Notes under the pieces: model-generated
The model's input: the letters and a program-made list of their open reading frames with translations, nothing else
Databases searched by the model: none
Told to the model about the DNA's origin: nothing
Position numbers and translations under genes: made by a program
Origin: Rikenellaceae bacterium
Lineage (GTDB): Bacteria > Bacteroidota > Bacteroidia > Bacteroidales > UBA932
Length of the DNA stretch: 64,000 nucleotides
Direction of reading: 5' to 3'
Assembly (NCBI GenBank): GCA_900771335.1
Contig: CAAGNP010000036.1
Span: 1-64,000, forward strand
Shown: positions 40,899 to 49,192 of the stretch, in pieces
How positions within the stretch are numbered: position 1 is the first letter of the stretch
How the letters are laid out: every line of letters starts with the position of its first letter

Positions 40899-42218
40899 TT
40901 ACATTCCTGAACGTCCTTTTAGACGTCCTGTTTTCATCAAACCGTCGTAGTGACGCATTAGCAAATATGATTCAATCTGCTGTAGCGTATCAAGCACTAC
41001 TCCTACAAGGATAAGTAATGATGTTCCTCCGTAGAATTGGGCGAACTGGTTATTTATCCCAAACATCATCGCGAATGCAGGTAGAATCGCCACGATAGCC
41101 AAGAAAATAGAACCTGGCAAGGTGATACGGGTCATAACTGCATCAAGGTACTCAGCTGTCTTCTTACCAGGTTTTACACCAGGGATGAAGCCACCGTTTT
41201 TCTTCATCTCCTCAGCCATCATATTTGGATTCACTGTAACTGCTGTATAGAAGTAAGTGAATACAATTACGAGGAATGCGAAGATAAAGTTGTACCAGAA
41301 ACCTGTGAAGTCGCTCAATGTTGCAGCCAAACCTCTTGAAGCGTCGAAACGTGCAAGAAGTAGAGGGAACATCATAATAGCCTGAGCGAAGATAATAGGC
41401 ATTACACCTGCCGCATTGATCTTCAATGGGATATATTGGCGAACTCCACCATATTGTTTATTACCAACTACTCTTTTTGCATACTGTACAGGTATTCTTC
41501 TAACGCCTTGAACCAATGCAATTGATGCCACGAAGATGAAGAAAAGAATTAGGATCTCGATGATAAACATAAGGATACCACCGTTAGTCTGACTAAATCT
41601 TTGAGCAGCCTCTGCAAACAATGCGAAAGGAAGACGTGCGATAATACCTACCATAATGATTAGAGAGATACCATTACCTAAGCCGCGATCGGTAATGCGC
41701 TCACCCAACCACATGATGAACATCGTACCAGCGATGAGCACCAAAGTAGCAAAAATATTGTATGAGAAACCAGATACTAGGAACGCTGAAGCTGGCAATT
41801 GTGCATGCATATTGGTAATATATGCAGGTCCTTGAAGAAGGAGGATCACGATGGTCAGATAGCGAGTCCATTGGTTCATCTTTCTACGTCCGCTCTCACC
41901 TTCTCTTTGCATTCTTTGGAAATAAGGAACCATTACTCCAAGAAGCTGAATAACGATCGACGCAGAGATATAGGGCATTACACCCAGAGCAAAAATAGAA
42001 GCATTACCGAAAGCTCCACCCGAGAACATATCGAGCAAGCCCAACAAACCGGTTGATGCTTGGCTCTTCAAGTTTGCAAGCTGGGTAGGATCGATACCTG
42101 GAAGCACTACATAGCTACCAAGACGATACACTAGAAGCAAAAGAATTGTATACACGATTCTTGTGCGCAGCTCCTCAATCTTGAAGATATTCTTTATGGT
42201 TTCGATAAATCTTTTCAT
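40899..42218 (-). CDS. secY: Protein translocase subunit SecY
   Basis: This 439-residue channel protein has ten membrane helices and carries secreted and membrane proteins across the inner membrane. The N-terminal LRTRIVYTILLLLVYRLGSYV, the plug and lateral-gate helices, and the cytoplasmic loop QGVRRIPVQYAKRVVG are recognisable. It lies 5 bp after rplO. Confidence 0.98.
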   Translation of the reverse strand: MKRFIETIKNIFKIEELRTRIVYTILLLLVYRLGSYVVLPGIDPTQLANLKSQASTGLLGLLDMFSGGAFGNASIFALGVMPYISASIVIQLLGVMVPYFQRMQREGESGRRKMNQWTRYLTIVILLLQGPAYITNMHAQLPASAFLVSGFSYNIFATLVLIAGTMFIMWLGERITDRGLGNGISLIIMVGIIARLPFALFAEAAQRFSQTNGGILMFIIEILILFFIFVASIALVQGVRRIPVQYAKRVVGNKQYGGVRQYIPLKINAAGVMPIIFAQAIMMFPLLLARFDASRGLAATLSDFTGFWYNFIFAFLVIVFTYFYTAVTVNPNMMAEEMKKNGGFIPGVKPGKKTAEYLDAVMTRITLPGSIFLAIVAILPAFAMMFGINNQFAQFYGGTSLLILVGVVLDTLQQIESYLLMRHYDGLMKTGRLKGRSGM

Positions 42219-42223
42219 TAGAA

Positions 42224-42670
42224 TTACATTATTGAAGCTTTACCACCTACAGCATCAATTTTAGCGATAGCTGTTTTAGAGAAAGCATTAGCAACGATTT
42301 CCAATTTTGATTTCAATTCACCGTTACCAAGAATTTTTACATTGTCATTCTTAGATACTAGACCAGCCTCTAGAAGAGTGTCAACACCGATGTAAGTGAT
42401 GTTGTATTTCTCGCTAAGAGCTTGAATAGTAGAAAGGTTAACAGCTTTGTATTCTACTCTTGTAGGGTTTTTGAAGCCAAATTTAGGGAGGCGTCTCTGG
42501 ATAGGCATTTGACCACCTTCGAAACCTTTCTTACGAGAATAACCTGAGCGTGATTTCGCACCCTTGTGACCGCGACCTGATTGCTCGCCGTGACCAGAGC
42601 CTTCACCTCTACCTAGACGTTTTTCTCTTCCATTTGCGCCTGCAGCAGGCTGTAAATTGTGTAGTTTCAT
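42224..42670 (-). CDS. rplO: 50S ribosomal protein L15 (uL15)
   Basis: This 148-residue protein has the Gly/Arg-rich N-terminus RLGRGEGSGHGEQSGRGHKGA and GFEGGQMPIQRRLPKFGF, which thread into 23S rRNA. A Shine-Dalgarno sequence AAAGGAGGAG lies 8 nt before the start. It is placed between rpmD and secY. Confidence 0.98.
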   Translation of the reverse strand: MKLHNLQPAAGANGREKRLGRGEGSGHGEQSGRGHKGAKSRSGYSRKKGFEGGQMPIQRRLPKFGFKNPTRVEYKAVNLSTIQALSEKYNITYIGVDTLLEAGLVSKNDNVKILGNGELKSKLEIVANAFSKTAIAKIDAVGGKASIM

Positions 42671-42678
42671 CTTTTTCT

Positions 42679-42684
42679 CCTCCT
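42679..42684 (-). promoter_or_regulatory. Strong Shine-Dalgarno site of rplO
   Basis: AGGAGG on the minus strand, 8 nt from the ATG at 42670, in the 14-bp gap after rpmD. Confidence 0.6.
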
Positions 42685-42864
42685 TTAAATTTCTTCAACT
42701 TTTACAAGATGTAGAACTTTTTGAATCATACCTTGGGTTACAGGGGTTAGTTCTAGTTCTACAGTATGATGCATACGGTGGATACCTAGAGATGCTAGGT
42801 TAGCGATCTGTTTTTGGGTTGCACCGTTTTTACTTTTGATTTGTGTAACTCTTACTTTTGACAT
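42685..42864 (-). CDS. rpmD: 50S ribosomal protein L30 (uL30)
   Basis: The 59-residue protein starts MSKVRVTQIKSKNG. A longer in-frame reading to 42912 would overlap rpsE and is rejected because family members start here and an AGGAGG site lies 8 nt upstream. LASLGIHRMHHTVELELTP is the conserved core. It lies between rpsE and rplO. Confidence 0.96.
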   Translation of the reverse strand: MSKVRVTQIKSKNGATQKQIANLASLGIHRMHHTVELELTPVTQGMIQKVLHLVKVEEI

Positions 42865-42872
42865 AGCTAATT

Positions 42873-42878
42873 CCTCCT
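42873..42878 (-). promoter_or_regulatory. Strong Shine-Dalgarno site of rpmD
   Basis: AGGAGG on the minus strand, 8 nt from the ATG at 42864. It supports the short start of rpmD. Confidence 0.6.
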
Positions 42879-43396
42879 TAACCTTTAAATACTCTTGACA
42901 TAGGAATACCACGAAGACCAGCTACAGTGTAAGCGTCACGCATCTCAACCAAAGCAGCTACAGTAGCTTTTACAAGGTTGTGAGGGTTAGACGAACCTTT
43001 TGATTTAGCCAATACGTCGTGAATACCTACTGATTCAAACACTGCACGCATCGCACCACCCGCTTTAACACCGGTACCAGGAGCTGCAGGTTTCATGAAC
43101 ACTCTTGCACCACCAAATTTGGCTGATTGCTCGTGTGGAATAGTAGTTTTGATTAGAGGAATCTTAACCAGATTCTTCTTAGCATCCTCAATACCTTTTG
43201 AGATTGCTGTAGTTACCTCGTTTGCTTTACCTAGACCGTAACCAACAACGCCTTTCTCATCACCTACAACTACGATTGCAGCGAAGCTGAAGTGGCGTCC
43301 ACCTTTAGTTACCTTGGTAACTCTTTGAACTGCAACCAATCTGTCTTTCAACTCAAGATCAGTGGTTTTTACTTTCTTTACATTGATATCTGCCAT
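42878..43396 (-). CDS. rpsE: 30S ribosomal protein S5 (uS5)
   Basis: The 172-residue protein starts MADINVKKVKTTDLELKDRLV; an in-frame extension to 43435 lies inside rplR and is not used. RVTKVTKGGRHFSFAAIVVVGD and GYGLGKANEV form the dsRBD-like domain, and FMKPAAPGTGVKAGGAMRAVFE forms the C-terminal domain. It contributes to translational accuracy and mRNA entry. Confidence 0.97.
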   Translation of the reverse strand: MADINVKKVKTTDLELKDRLVAVQRVTKVTKGGRHFSFAAIVVVGDEKGVVGYGLGKANEVTTAISKGIEDAKKNLVKIPLIKTTIPHEQSAKFGGARVFMKPAAPGTGVKAGGAMRAVFESVGIHDVLAKSKGSSNPHNLVKATVAALVEMRDAYTVAGLRGIPMSRVFKG

Positions 43397-43403
43397 AGCT
43401 GTA

Positions 43404-43766
43404 TTAGAATTTAAGGCCGCCTTCACGAGCAGCATCTGCTAAACATTTAACTCTTCCGTGATATAGATAACCGCTACGGTCGAATGAAACAGCTGAAATG
43501 CCTTTTTCAATCGCTTTTTGAGCAGCAAGTTTACCTACAAGTTCTGCTACTTGACTAGCAGTTTTACCTTTTACCTCTTCTACCAAAGATTTATCTAGTG
43601 ATGAAGCTGATACAAGGGTTACGCCGTTAACATCGTCGATAAACTGAACGTAGATATTTTTGTTACTTCTGAACACTGACATTCTTGGTTGTTCAGGAGT
43701 TCCGTTAACCACTTTACGGATACGATAACGGATTCTTTGTCTTCTTTCAATTTTAGTAATAGCCAT
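43404..43766 (-). CDS. rplR: 50S ribosomal protein L18 (uL18)
   Basis: This 120-residue 5S rRNA-binding protein starts MAITKIERRQRIRYRIRKVV and ends with FDRSGYLYHGRVKCLADAAREGGLKF. It is preceded by an AAAGGAGGAG Shine-Dalgarno sequence with 6 nt spacing. It lies between rplF and rpsE. Confidence 0.98.
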   Translation of the reverse strand: MAITKIERRQRIRYRIRKVVNGTPEQPRMSVFRSNKNIYVQFIDDVNGVTLVSASSLDKSLVEEVKGKTASQVAELVGKLAAQKAIEKGISAVSFDRSGYLYHGRVKCLADAAREGGLKF

Positions 43767-43772
43767 AAATCT

Positions 43773-43778
43773 CCTCCT
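43773..43778 (-). promoter_or_regulatory. Strong Shine-Dalgarno site of rplR
   Basis: AGGAGG on the minus strand, 6 nt before the ATG at 43766, directly after the rplF stop region. Confidence 0.6.
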
Positions 43779-43781
43779 TTA

Positions 43782-44342
43782 TTATTTAGCGCTGGCCGAT
43801 TTACCGGCTTTACGACGAAGTTGTTCACCAACAAACTTGATACCTTTACCTTTGTAAGGCTCTGGTTTACGCAATGAGCGAATCTTAGCAGCAACCATTC
43901 CTAGAAGCTGTTTATCGTGAGACTTAAGAACTAGGACAGGGTTTTGGCCTTTCTTAACTGCTTCAGCTTCGCCTTTAACTTCTTTTGGAAGTTCGAAGTG
44001 AATGTCATGAGAGAAACCAAGGTTCATCTCAAGGATTTGACCTTTAGCTTCTACACGGTAACCAACACCTACAAGTTCTTGTTTAATAACAAAACCTTCA
44101 GATACACCTACTACCATGTTTTTGATCAAAGCGCGATAAAGACCGTGCATAGATCTGTGACGAGGTTGATCTGTGGGGCGTTCTACTTTAAGGACATCTC
44201 CCTCAACAGAGACTTTGATGTCTGAATGTACTTTTTGAGACAACTCTCCAAGAGGGCCTTTAACCAATACCACATTTTCAGCGTCAACTGTAACAGTGAC
44301 ACCTTTTGGCAGGTTTACAGGTAATTTTCCAATTCTTGACAT
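43782..44342 (-). CDS. rplF: 50S ribosomal protein L6 (uL6)
   Basis: This 186-residue protein binds near the sarcin-ricin loop. It starts MSRIGKLPVNLPKGVTVTVD and has the C-terminal RSLRKPEPYKGKGIKFVGEQLRRKAGKS signature. It lies 23 bp after rpsH and 15 bp before rplR. Confidence 0.98.
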   Translation of the reverse strand: MSRIGKLPVNLPKGVTVTVDAENVVLVKGPLGELSQKVHSDIKVSVEGDVLKVERPTDQPRHRSMHGLYRALIKNMVVGVSEGFVIKQELVGVGYRVEAKGQILEMNLGFSHDIHFELPKEVKGEAEAVKKGQNPVLVLKSHDKQLLGMVAAKIRSLRKPEPYKGKGIKFVGEQLRRKAGKSASAK

Positions 44343-44365
44343 TATTTCTAGTTTTTAAATATTCA

Positions 44366-44761
44366 TTAATAAACGTAACAAATTACTTCACCACCGATAT
44401 TCAAATCTCTAGCCTCTTTATCAGACATAACGCCTTTAGAAGTAGAAAGAATAGCGATACCTAGGCCGTTCAATACGCGAGGCATATCTTCTACGCCAAC
44501 ATATTTTCTAAGACCTGGGGTAGAGATGCGTTGGATTTTCTTAATAGCAGCCTTTTTAGTTTCAGGATGGTATTTCAACGCAATTTTAATGGTGTTGTAA
44601 GGGGTACCTTCAACCATTTTGTAGCTAAGGATATAACCCTTCTCATGAAGAATGCGGGTAATCTCAGCTTTCATTTTTGATGCTGGAATCTCAACGATCT
44701 TGTGACCTGCGAGATAAGCATTTCTGACTCTTGTCAAATAATCTGCAATTGGATCAGTCAT
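44366..44761 (-). CDS. rpsH: 30S ribosomal protein S8 (uS8)
   Basis: This 131-residue central-domain assembly protein starts MTDPIADYLTRVRNAYLAGH and ends with LGIAILSTSKGVMSDKEARDLNIGGEVICYVY. In E. coli S8 is the repressor of the spc operon. The 77-bp A/T-rich gap before it, after rpsN, is the largest between genes of this cluster and holds no clear promoter or hairpin. Confidence 0.98.
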   Translation of the reverse strand: MTDPIADYLTRVRNAYLAGHKIVEIPASKMKAEITRILHEKGYILSYKMVEGTPYNTIKIALKYHPETKKAAIKKIQRISTPGLRKYVGVEDMPRVLNGLGIAILSTSKGVMSDKEARDLNIGGEVICYVY

Positions 44762-44838
44762 GATTTTTAGTTTTTAATAGAATCCGACATCTTTTGATGC
44801 CCGATATCCAATGTTATTAATAAATTTAATTAGTTAGT

Positions 44839-45108
44839 TTACCAACTTGCTTTCTTTACGCCAGGGATAAGGCCTTTAGAAGCCATCTCTCTGAACTGAA
44901 TACGGCTGATGCCAAAAATACGCATATAACCTTTTGGACGACCGGTCAAAGAGCAACGGTTATGTTGACGGCAAGGTGATGAGTTTTTAGGAAGTTTGTC
45001 CAAAGCAGCCCAGTCACCAGCTTCTTTCAACGCTTTACGTTTCTCTGCATATTTGGCACATAGTTTTGCGCGTTTTACTTCGCGTGCCTTCATTGATTCT
45101 TTTGCCAT
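44839..45108 (-). CDS. rpsN: 30S ribosomal protein S14 (uS14)
   Basis: This 89-residue protein of the small-subunit head is of the longer, zinc-independent type. It retains SSPCRQHNRCSLTGRPKGYMR, but the four-Cys zinc knuckle of the short form is absent. It lies between rplE and rpsH. Confidence 0.97.
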   Translation of the reverse strand: MAKESMKAREVKRAKLCAKYAEKRKALKEAGDWAALDKLPKNSSPCRQHNRCSLTGRPKGYMRIFGISRIQFREMASKGLIPGVKKASW

Positions 45109-45120
45109 ATATACCTATTA

Positions 45121-45714
45121 TTATTTTTTGTTCTTAAAAGGCAATCCAAATTCTTTAAGAAGAGCATAAGCCTCTTCATCTTTAGTAGCTGAAGTTACGA
45201 AAGTAATCTCCATACCAAGAACTTTGGAAATTTTATCAATATCTATTTCAGGGAAGATAATTTGCTCTTTGATACCTAGAGTGTAGTTACCTTTACCATC
45301 CATCTTCTCGTTGATACCGTTGAAGTCTCTGATACGAGGTAGTGACACTGCGATAAGTCTCTCAAGGAACTCATACATCTTAGCACCACGAAGAGTAACT
45401 TTAACTCCGATAGGCATACCTTTACGAAGTTTGAAGTTAGAGATGTCTTTTCTTGAGTAGGTTGCTACTGCTTTTTGACCAGTGATAGCTGTCAACTCAG
45501 CCTGAGCCACGTCGATAAGTTTCTTATCACCTGTAGCGATACCAAGACCTTGGTTGATAGTGATCTTCTCAAGCTTTGGAACTTGCATAACGGTTGCGAA
45601 ACCGAAGTCCTTCATTAGCTTAGCAACGATCTCTTCTTTATATTTTTTCTGGAGGGTAGGAACATAACCTGCCACTACTTGTTGACCTCCCATTTGTTCT
45701 GCTTTCTTTGCCAT
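45121..45714 (-). CDS. rplE: 50S ribosomal protein L5 (uL5)
   Basis: This 197-residue protein binds 5S rRNA and contacts P-site tRNA. PKLEKITINQGLG, RKDISNFKLRKGMPIGVKVTLRG and RDFNGINEKMDGKGNYTLGI are conserved. The N-terminus is about 15 residues longer than in E. coli. Its ATG overlaps the rplX stop (TAATG). Confidence 0.97.
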   Translation of the reverse strand: MAKKAEQMGGQQVVAGYVPTLQKKYKEEIVAKLMKDFGFATVMQVPKLEKITINQGLGIATGDKKLIDVAQAELTAITGQKAVATYSRKDISNFKLRKGMPIGVKVTLRGAKMYEFLERLIAVSLPRIRDFNGINEKMDGKGNYTLGIKEQIIFPEIDIDKISKVLGMEITFVTSATKDEEAYALLKEFGLPFKNKK

Positions 45715-46037
45715 TACTTAATCTCCTCTCCAGATTTTTTAGCGTAACGAACCAATTTCCCTTTTTCACCTACACGGCGACCGATCTTGGTAGGACCACC
45801 TTTTGCAGGGTCAACTACCTGAAGGTTGGAAATGTGAACACCAGCTTCTTGTTTAACAATACCGCCTTGAGTATTCTTAGCATTTGGTTTAGTGTGTTTG
45901 CTAACCATGTTGATACCTTCAACAATAGCGCGATCATCTTTTTTGTTTACTGAAAGGACTTTACCGGTTTTACCTTTGTCATTTCCAGCGTTAACATAAA
46001 CGATGTCTCCTTTTTTAATATGTAATTTCTTATTCAT
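45714..46037 (-). CDS. rplX: 50S ribosomal protein L24 (uL24)
   Basis: This 107-residue assembly initiator of the large subunit shows the KOW motif KKGDIVYVNAGNDKGKTGKVLS and GINMVSKHTKPN. A moderate SD (AAGGAGT) lies 6 nt upstream. It is placed between rplN and rplE. Confidence 0.97.
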   Translation of the reverse strand: MNKKLHIKKGDIVYVNAGNDKGKTGKVLSVNKKDDRAIVEGINMVSKHTKPNAKNTQGGIVKQEAGVHISNLQVVDPAKGGPTKIGRRVGEKGKLVRYAKKSGEEIK

Positions 46038-46054
46038 ATCAATACTCCTTATTA

Positions 46055-46420
46055 TTATAGTACTTCAGGTGCCAAAGAGACAATCTTCATATAGTTATCA
46101 CGCAACTCTCTAGCCACAGGGCCAAAGATACGGGTACCACGAACCTCACCTTGGTTGTTCAATAGCACACATGCGTTGTCATCAAAACGGATATAAGAAC
46201 CGTCAGCGCGACGAATCTCTTTTTTAGTGCGAACCACTACAGCTTTTGACACTGTACCTTTTTTTGCATCTCCACCAGGGATTGCGCTTTTAACGGCAAC
46301 AACGATCTTGTCACCTACACCAGCATAACGACGGCGAGTACCACCAAGAACTCTGATGCAGAGTACCTCTTTTGCGCCGCTGTTATCAGCTACTTGTAAA
46401 CGTGTTTCTTGTTGTATCAT
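46055..46420 (-). CDS. rplN: 50S ribosomal protein L14 (uL14)
   Basis: This 121-residue protein starts MIQQETRLQVADNSGAKEVLCIRVLGG and contains the conserved IRFDDNACVLLNNQGEVRGTRIFGPVARELR. It forms an intersubunit bridge. It lies 3 bp after rpsQ. Confidence 0.98.
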   Translation of the reverse strand: MIQQETRLQVADNSGAKEVLCIRVLGGTRRRYAGVGDKIVVAVKSAIPGGDAKKGTVSKAVVVRTKKEIRRADGSYIRFDDNACVLLNNQGEVRGTRIFGPVARELRDNYMKIVSLAPEVL

Positions 46421-46423
46421 AGC

Positions 46424-46678
46424 TTATTTAACTTTTTCTACGATTTCTACTAATCTCCAGCATTTGGTTTTGCTCAAAGGACGAGTCTCCATAATGCGTA
46501 CTGTATCACCTTCGTCGCACACGTTTTTGTCGTCTTGTGCAACAAATTTGGTGGTTTTATTTACGAATTTACCGTAAATGGGGTGTTTTTCTTTTCTTTT
46601 AACTGCAACAACGATAGTTTTATCCATCTTATTGCTTACCACAACCCCGATTCTTTCTTTGCGTAAATTTCTTTCCAT
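46424..46678 (-). CDS. rpsQ: 30S ribosomal protein S17 (uS17)
   Basis: This 84-residue OB-fold assembly protein starts MERNLRKERIGVVVSNKMDKTIVVAV and contains KHPIYGKFVNKTTKFVAQDD. It lies 3 bp after rpmC. Confidence 0.98.
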   Translation of the reverse strand: MERNLRKERIGVVVSNKMDKTIVVAVKRKEKHPIYGKFVNKTTKFVAQDDKNVCDEGDTVRIMETRPLSKTKCWRLVEIVEKVK

Positions 46679-46681
46679 AAA

Positions 46682-46879
46682 CTACTTTTCGTTTTTTTCA
46701 GCCTCAGCAAGAACTGTTAGCATACGAGCGATATCTTTTTTCGCTTTTTTAATCTTTGAAGTATCCTCCATTGGGGAGATAGCATGATTCATTTGAAGTT
46801 GAACCAAATTTGCCTTTTCGGTAGCTACGCGATCACGTAGATCATTAACCGACATTTCACGAATTTCACTTGTTTTCAT
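46682..46879 (-). CDS. rpmC: 50S ribosomal protein L29 (uL29)
   Basis: The 65-residue helical-hairpin protein starts MKTSEIREMSVNDLRDRV. An ATG five codons upstream would cover the GGAGG Shine-Dalgarno site and is not used. VQLQMNHAISPMEDTSKIKKAKKDIAR is the conserved second half. It lies at the exit of the peptide tunnel. Confidence 0.96.
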   Translation of the reverse strand: MKTSEIREMSVNDLRDRVATEKANLVQLQMNHAISPMEDTSKIKKAKKDIARMLTVLAEAEKNEK

Positions 46880-46887
46880 TTGTGTCT

Positions 46888-46892
46888 CCTCC
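46888..46892 (-). promoter_or_regulatory. Strong Shine-Dalgarno site of rpmC
   Basis: GGAGG on the minus strand (within TTGGAGGAGAC), 8 nt before the ATG at 46879. It decides against the upstream in-frame ATG at 46894. Confidence 0.6.
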
Positions 46893-46900
46893 AATAATTA

Positions 46901-47320
46901 CTATTCAACATAATCTCTACGTACTACAAACTTAGTAGTTACGGGCAACTTTTGAGCACCAAGACGAAGAGCCTCTTTAGCGATCTCCAATGGAACTCCT
47001 TCAGCTTCGATAAGCATACGACCAGGGGTGATTGGTGCAACGAATCCTTCAGGAGCACCTTTACCTTTACCCATACGTACTTCAGCTGGTTTCTTAGTGT
47101 AAGGTTTGTCAGGGAATACGCGGATCCAAATTTGACCTTCACGTTTCATGTAACGAACTACCGCCTGACGGGCAGCCTCAATTTGCTGACCAGTTAGCCA
47201 ACAAGCCTCTAGGGTTTTAATACCAAAAGATCCGAATGCAAGTTCTGCTCCTCTGTGAGCATTTCCTTTCATGCGACCTTTTTGCTGCCTTCTAAACTTT
47301 GTTTTTTTAGGTTGTAACAT
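46901..47320 (-). CDS. rplP: 50S ribosomal protein L16 (uL16), first gene of the cluster
   Basis: This 139-residue protein starts MLQPKKTKFRRQQKGRMKGNAHRG and contains WIRVFPDKPYTKKPAEVRMGKGKGAPEG, near the A-site tRNA elbow. In most bacteria rpsC lies directly upstream. Here the next upstream gene is an unrelated glycosyltransferase, and rplP is preceded by a 209-bp gap with its own promoter and a foldable leader. Confidence 0.98.
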   Translation of the reverse strand: MLQPKKTKFRRQQKGRMKGNAHRGAELAFGSFGIKTLEACWLTGQQIEAARQAVVRYMKREGQIWIRVFPDKPYTKKPAEVRMGKGKGAPEGFVAPITPGRMLIEAEGVPLEIAKEALRLGAQKLPVTTKFVVRRDYVE

Positions 47321-47360
47321 TGTTCTATAAAGTTTAAACTATAATACAAACTTATTTAAC

Positions 47361-47407
47361 TCCCTGTATATCAGGCGACTAAACATAATTCGCCCTTTTA
47401 ACAGGGA
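47361..47407 (-). promoter_or_regulatory. Two-tier stem-loop in the rplP leader
   Basis: On the minus strand TCCCTGT (47407-47401) pairs with ACAGGGA (47367-47361). Inside, GGGCGA (47395-47390) pairs with TCGCCT (47378-47373, one G-U) around an 11-base loop, separated by a 5x5 internal loop. The outer stem begins almost at the predicted 5' end of the mRNA, about 40 nt before rplP. It could stabilise the mRNA or bind a ribosomal protein; no known leader family is recognised. Confidence 0.5.
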
Positions 47408-47409
47408 TG

Positions 47410-47439
47410 CAAAGGTATGAAATATTTTTGAAATACAAA
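47410..47439 (-). promoter_or_regulatory. Promoter of the rplP-rplQ operon
   Basis: On the minus strand TTTG (complement of 47436-47439) and TACCTTTG (complement of 47410-47417) are 18 bp apart. The predicted start near 47404 gives a leader of about 84 nt before rplP. The rest of 47440-47529 is A/T-rich without a visible feature. Confidence 0.7.
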
Positions 47440-47529
47440 CTTTTTTCGTGCTTTTTTTGAATATTTTTGACACGAAATTTTGATACCCAAATCGGGCTTT
47501 TTCAGTTAGTTAGAAAAATGAAAGATTTT

Positions 47530-49191
47530 TCAGAACTGCACTTTTGGTCTTGGGTGTCTGACGTAGAAAACAAACCCGTTTTCTTCATATAATTTCACCT
47601 CATCTTCGACCACATCTATCAGTTCCTGTATCTTTTTTGGATCATTTTTTACTACAAAATAGCAAGGTTTGTCAATATCACCTGCAGTGAGCCACTCCCT
47701 GTCAGCACACCTGTTCTCAGGCTGGCGGTCCGAATAGAAGTAATGGGCATAACTCTTCTCCATAGGATATATATAGCAATCCTCACCCTGACGGTCAATA
47801 TAGAACTCGATAGCAGGGGCCTGACTGTATTTCTCCACCTCATCCACAGCGAAGAGCATGGTCGTAAAGATGAAAAATATGGTACCTGCACACAAAATGT
47901 AGAGATTTGCGACTGAAGCCCTCTTACGGAATCTGATACAGAAAACCACAGCGCACACTATCAACACCACACCTATAATAGGCTCGAAACCAATCCACTC
48001 AGATGTCGCCCCCATACTTTTGAGGGTATATGGATCCTCTACCAGCGGATATATATGCTCCTTAAACCTGTCAAAAAGGGTAAGAGCTGTTATCACCAAT
48101 CCGAAAATGGAGGCTATAGCAATAATGCACACCGACATCCACCTCTTGTATCTGATCTCTCCATCCAACATCTTCGACACCGAGTATGCTGCCATAAAGG
48201 TGAGAGGGAAATAACAGAAAGAGGAGTAGTGTATAATCTTTGTCCTTACTATAGTAAAGAGGATAAGTACCACCCAGAAACTTATCATGCACCAGCGGAA
48301 AAGCTCTGCAAGTTCTCTTTTATTCTCCCCATCCAGCACCCTTCTTCTAAAGACAGGGAGCGCCAGTATTGAAGCCGGAAAAACGCCAAAAAAGAGTATT
48401 ACGAAATGGTACAGAAGGAACCCTCCGTGCCCAGCATCCTGAGTCTGGAACAGTCTTATCTGATACAATATAAAATCCTGAATAATAGAATAATGGCCAG
48501 TAGCAATCTGCAATATGAACCATGCTCCACCTACCACACAGAGGACCACAGAATAGAGGGCAACATCCTTCCACCTGAATTCAAACCTGAACTTTTTCAT
48601 CACCAGATACACAGCAAAAGTAAGGGCAAAAATAAGGAATGCAACAGGACCTTTGGTCAATATTCCCAGCCCGATAAACATCGCTGACAATGCAGCATTA
48701 TGCGCCATCCTACCCCTCTGCAAAGGGTCTGCGTACTTGCTGAAAAAATAGATTCCAAGGAAGATGAAAAGGTTGAACCAAGGGTCAATTATACCTGATT
48801 TGAAGTAGAAGAAAGGGAAAAACGATGCCACATAGAGCAATGTCCACAAGAGGCCAAACCTCTCACCACCGGACCTTCTGCCGATATTGAAAAGGACCAG
48901 CATAGTTACTATTCCTGCTATCGCATTAGGGAGTCGTGCAGCCATCTCCCCCACTCCGAATATCCTCATCGAAAGGGCCTGCATCCATATGAAAAGGGGC
49001 GGCTTCTCCCAGAATGACTCAAAGTTTATCTGCACATTCAGAAGATCTCCGGTCAAGAGCATCTCCCTGGCAGACTCTGCAAAGTTTATCTCATCCCAGT
49101 CAAAAAGTCTCACCACGTCCAAACCGGGCAAAAAAAGCAACGCACCAAAAATCACGATACAAACCTGTATCAATATATTCCTCTTGTTCAT
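47530..49191 (-). CDS. GT39-family (ArnT/PMT-like) lipid-linked sugar transferase
   Basis: This 553-residue polytopic inner-membrane protein has about 10-12 helices. The first periplasmic loop carries the catalytic acidic pair in LFDWDEINFAESAREML, and EKPPLFIWMQALSMRIFGVGEMAARLPNA is characteristic of the PMT_2/GT39 fold. Such enzymes move a sugar from a polyprenyl-phosphate donor to lipid A or proteins on the periplasmic side. The C-terminal about 100 residues are periplasmic. It is the last gene after GT2 and GtrA genes, which would supply and flip the donor. The acceptor is unknown. Confidence 0.85.
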   Translation of the reverse strand: MNKRNILIQVCIVIFGALLFLPGLDVVRLFDWDEINFAESAREMLLTGDLLNVQINFESFWEKPPLFIWMQALSMRIFGVGEMAARLPNAIAGIVTMLVLFNIGRRSGGERFGLLWTLLYVASFFPFFYFKSGIIDPWFNLFIFLGIYFFSKYADPLQRGRMAHNAALSAMFIGLGILTKGPVAFLIFALTFAVYLVMKKFRFEFRWKDVALYSVVLCVVGGAWFILQIATGHYSIIQDFILYQIRLFQTQDAGHGGFLLYHFVILFFGVFPASILALPVFRRRVLDGENKRELAELFRWCMISFWVVLILFTIVRTKIIHYSSFCYFPLTFMAAYSVSKMLDGEIRYKRWMSVCIIAIASIFGLVITALTLFDRFKEHIYPLVEDPYTLKSMGATSEWIGFEPIIGVVLIVCAVVFCIRFRKRASVANLYILCAGTIFFIFTTMLFAVDEVEKYSQAPAIEFYIDRQGEDCYIYPMEKSYAHYFYSDRQPENRCADREWLTAGDIDKPCYFVVKNDPKKIQELIDVVEDEVKLYEENGFVFYVRHPRPKVQF

Positions 49192-49192
49192 A

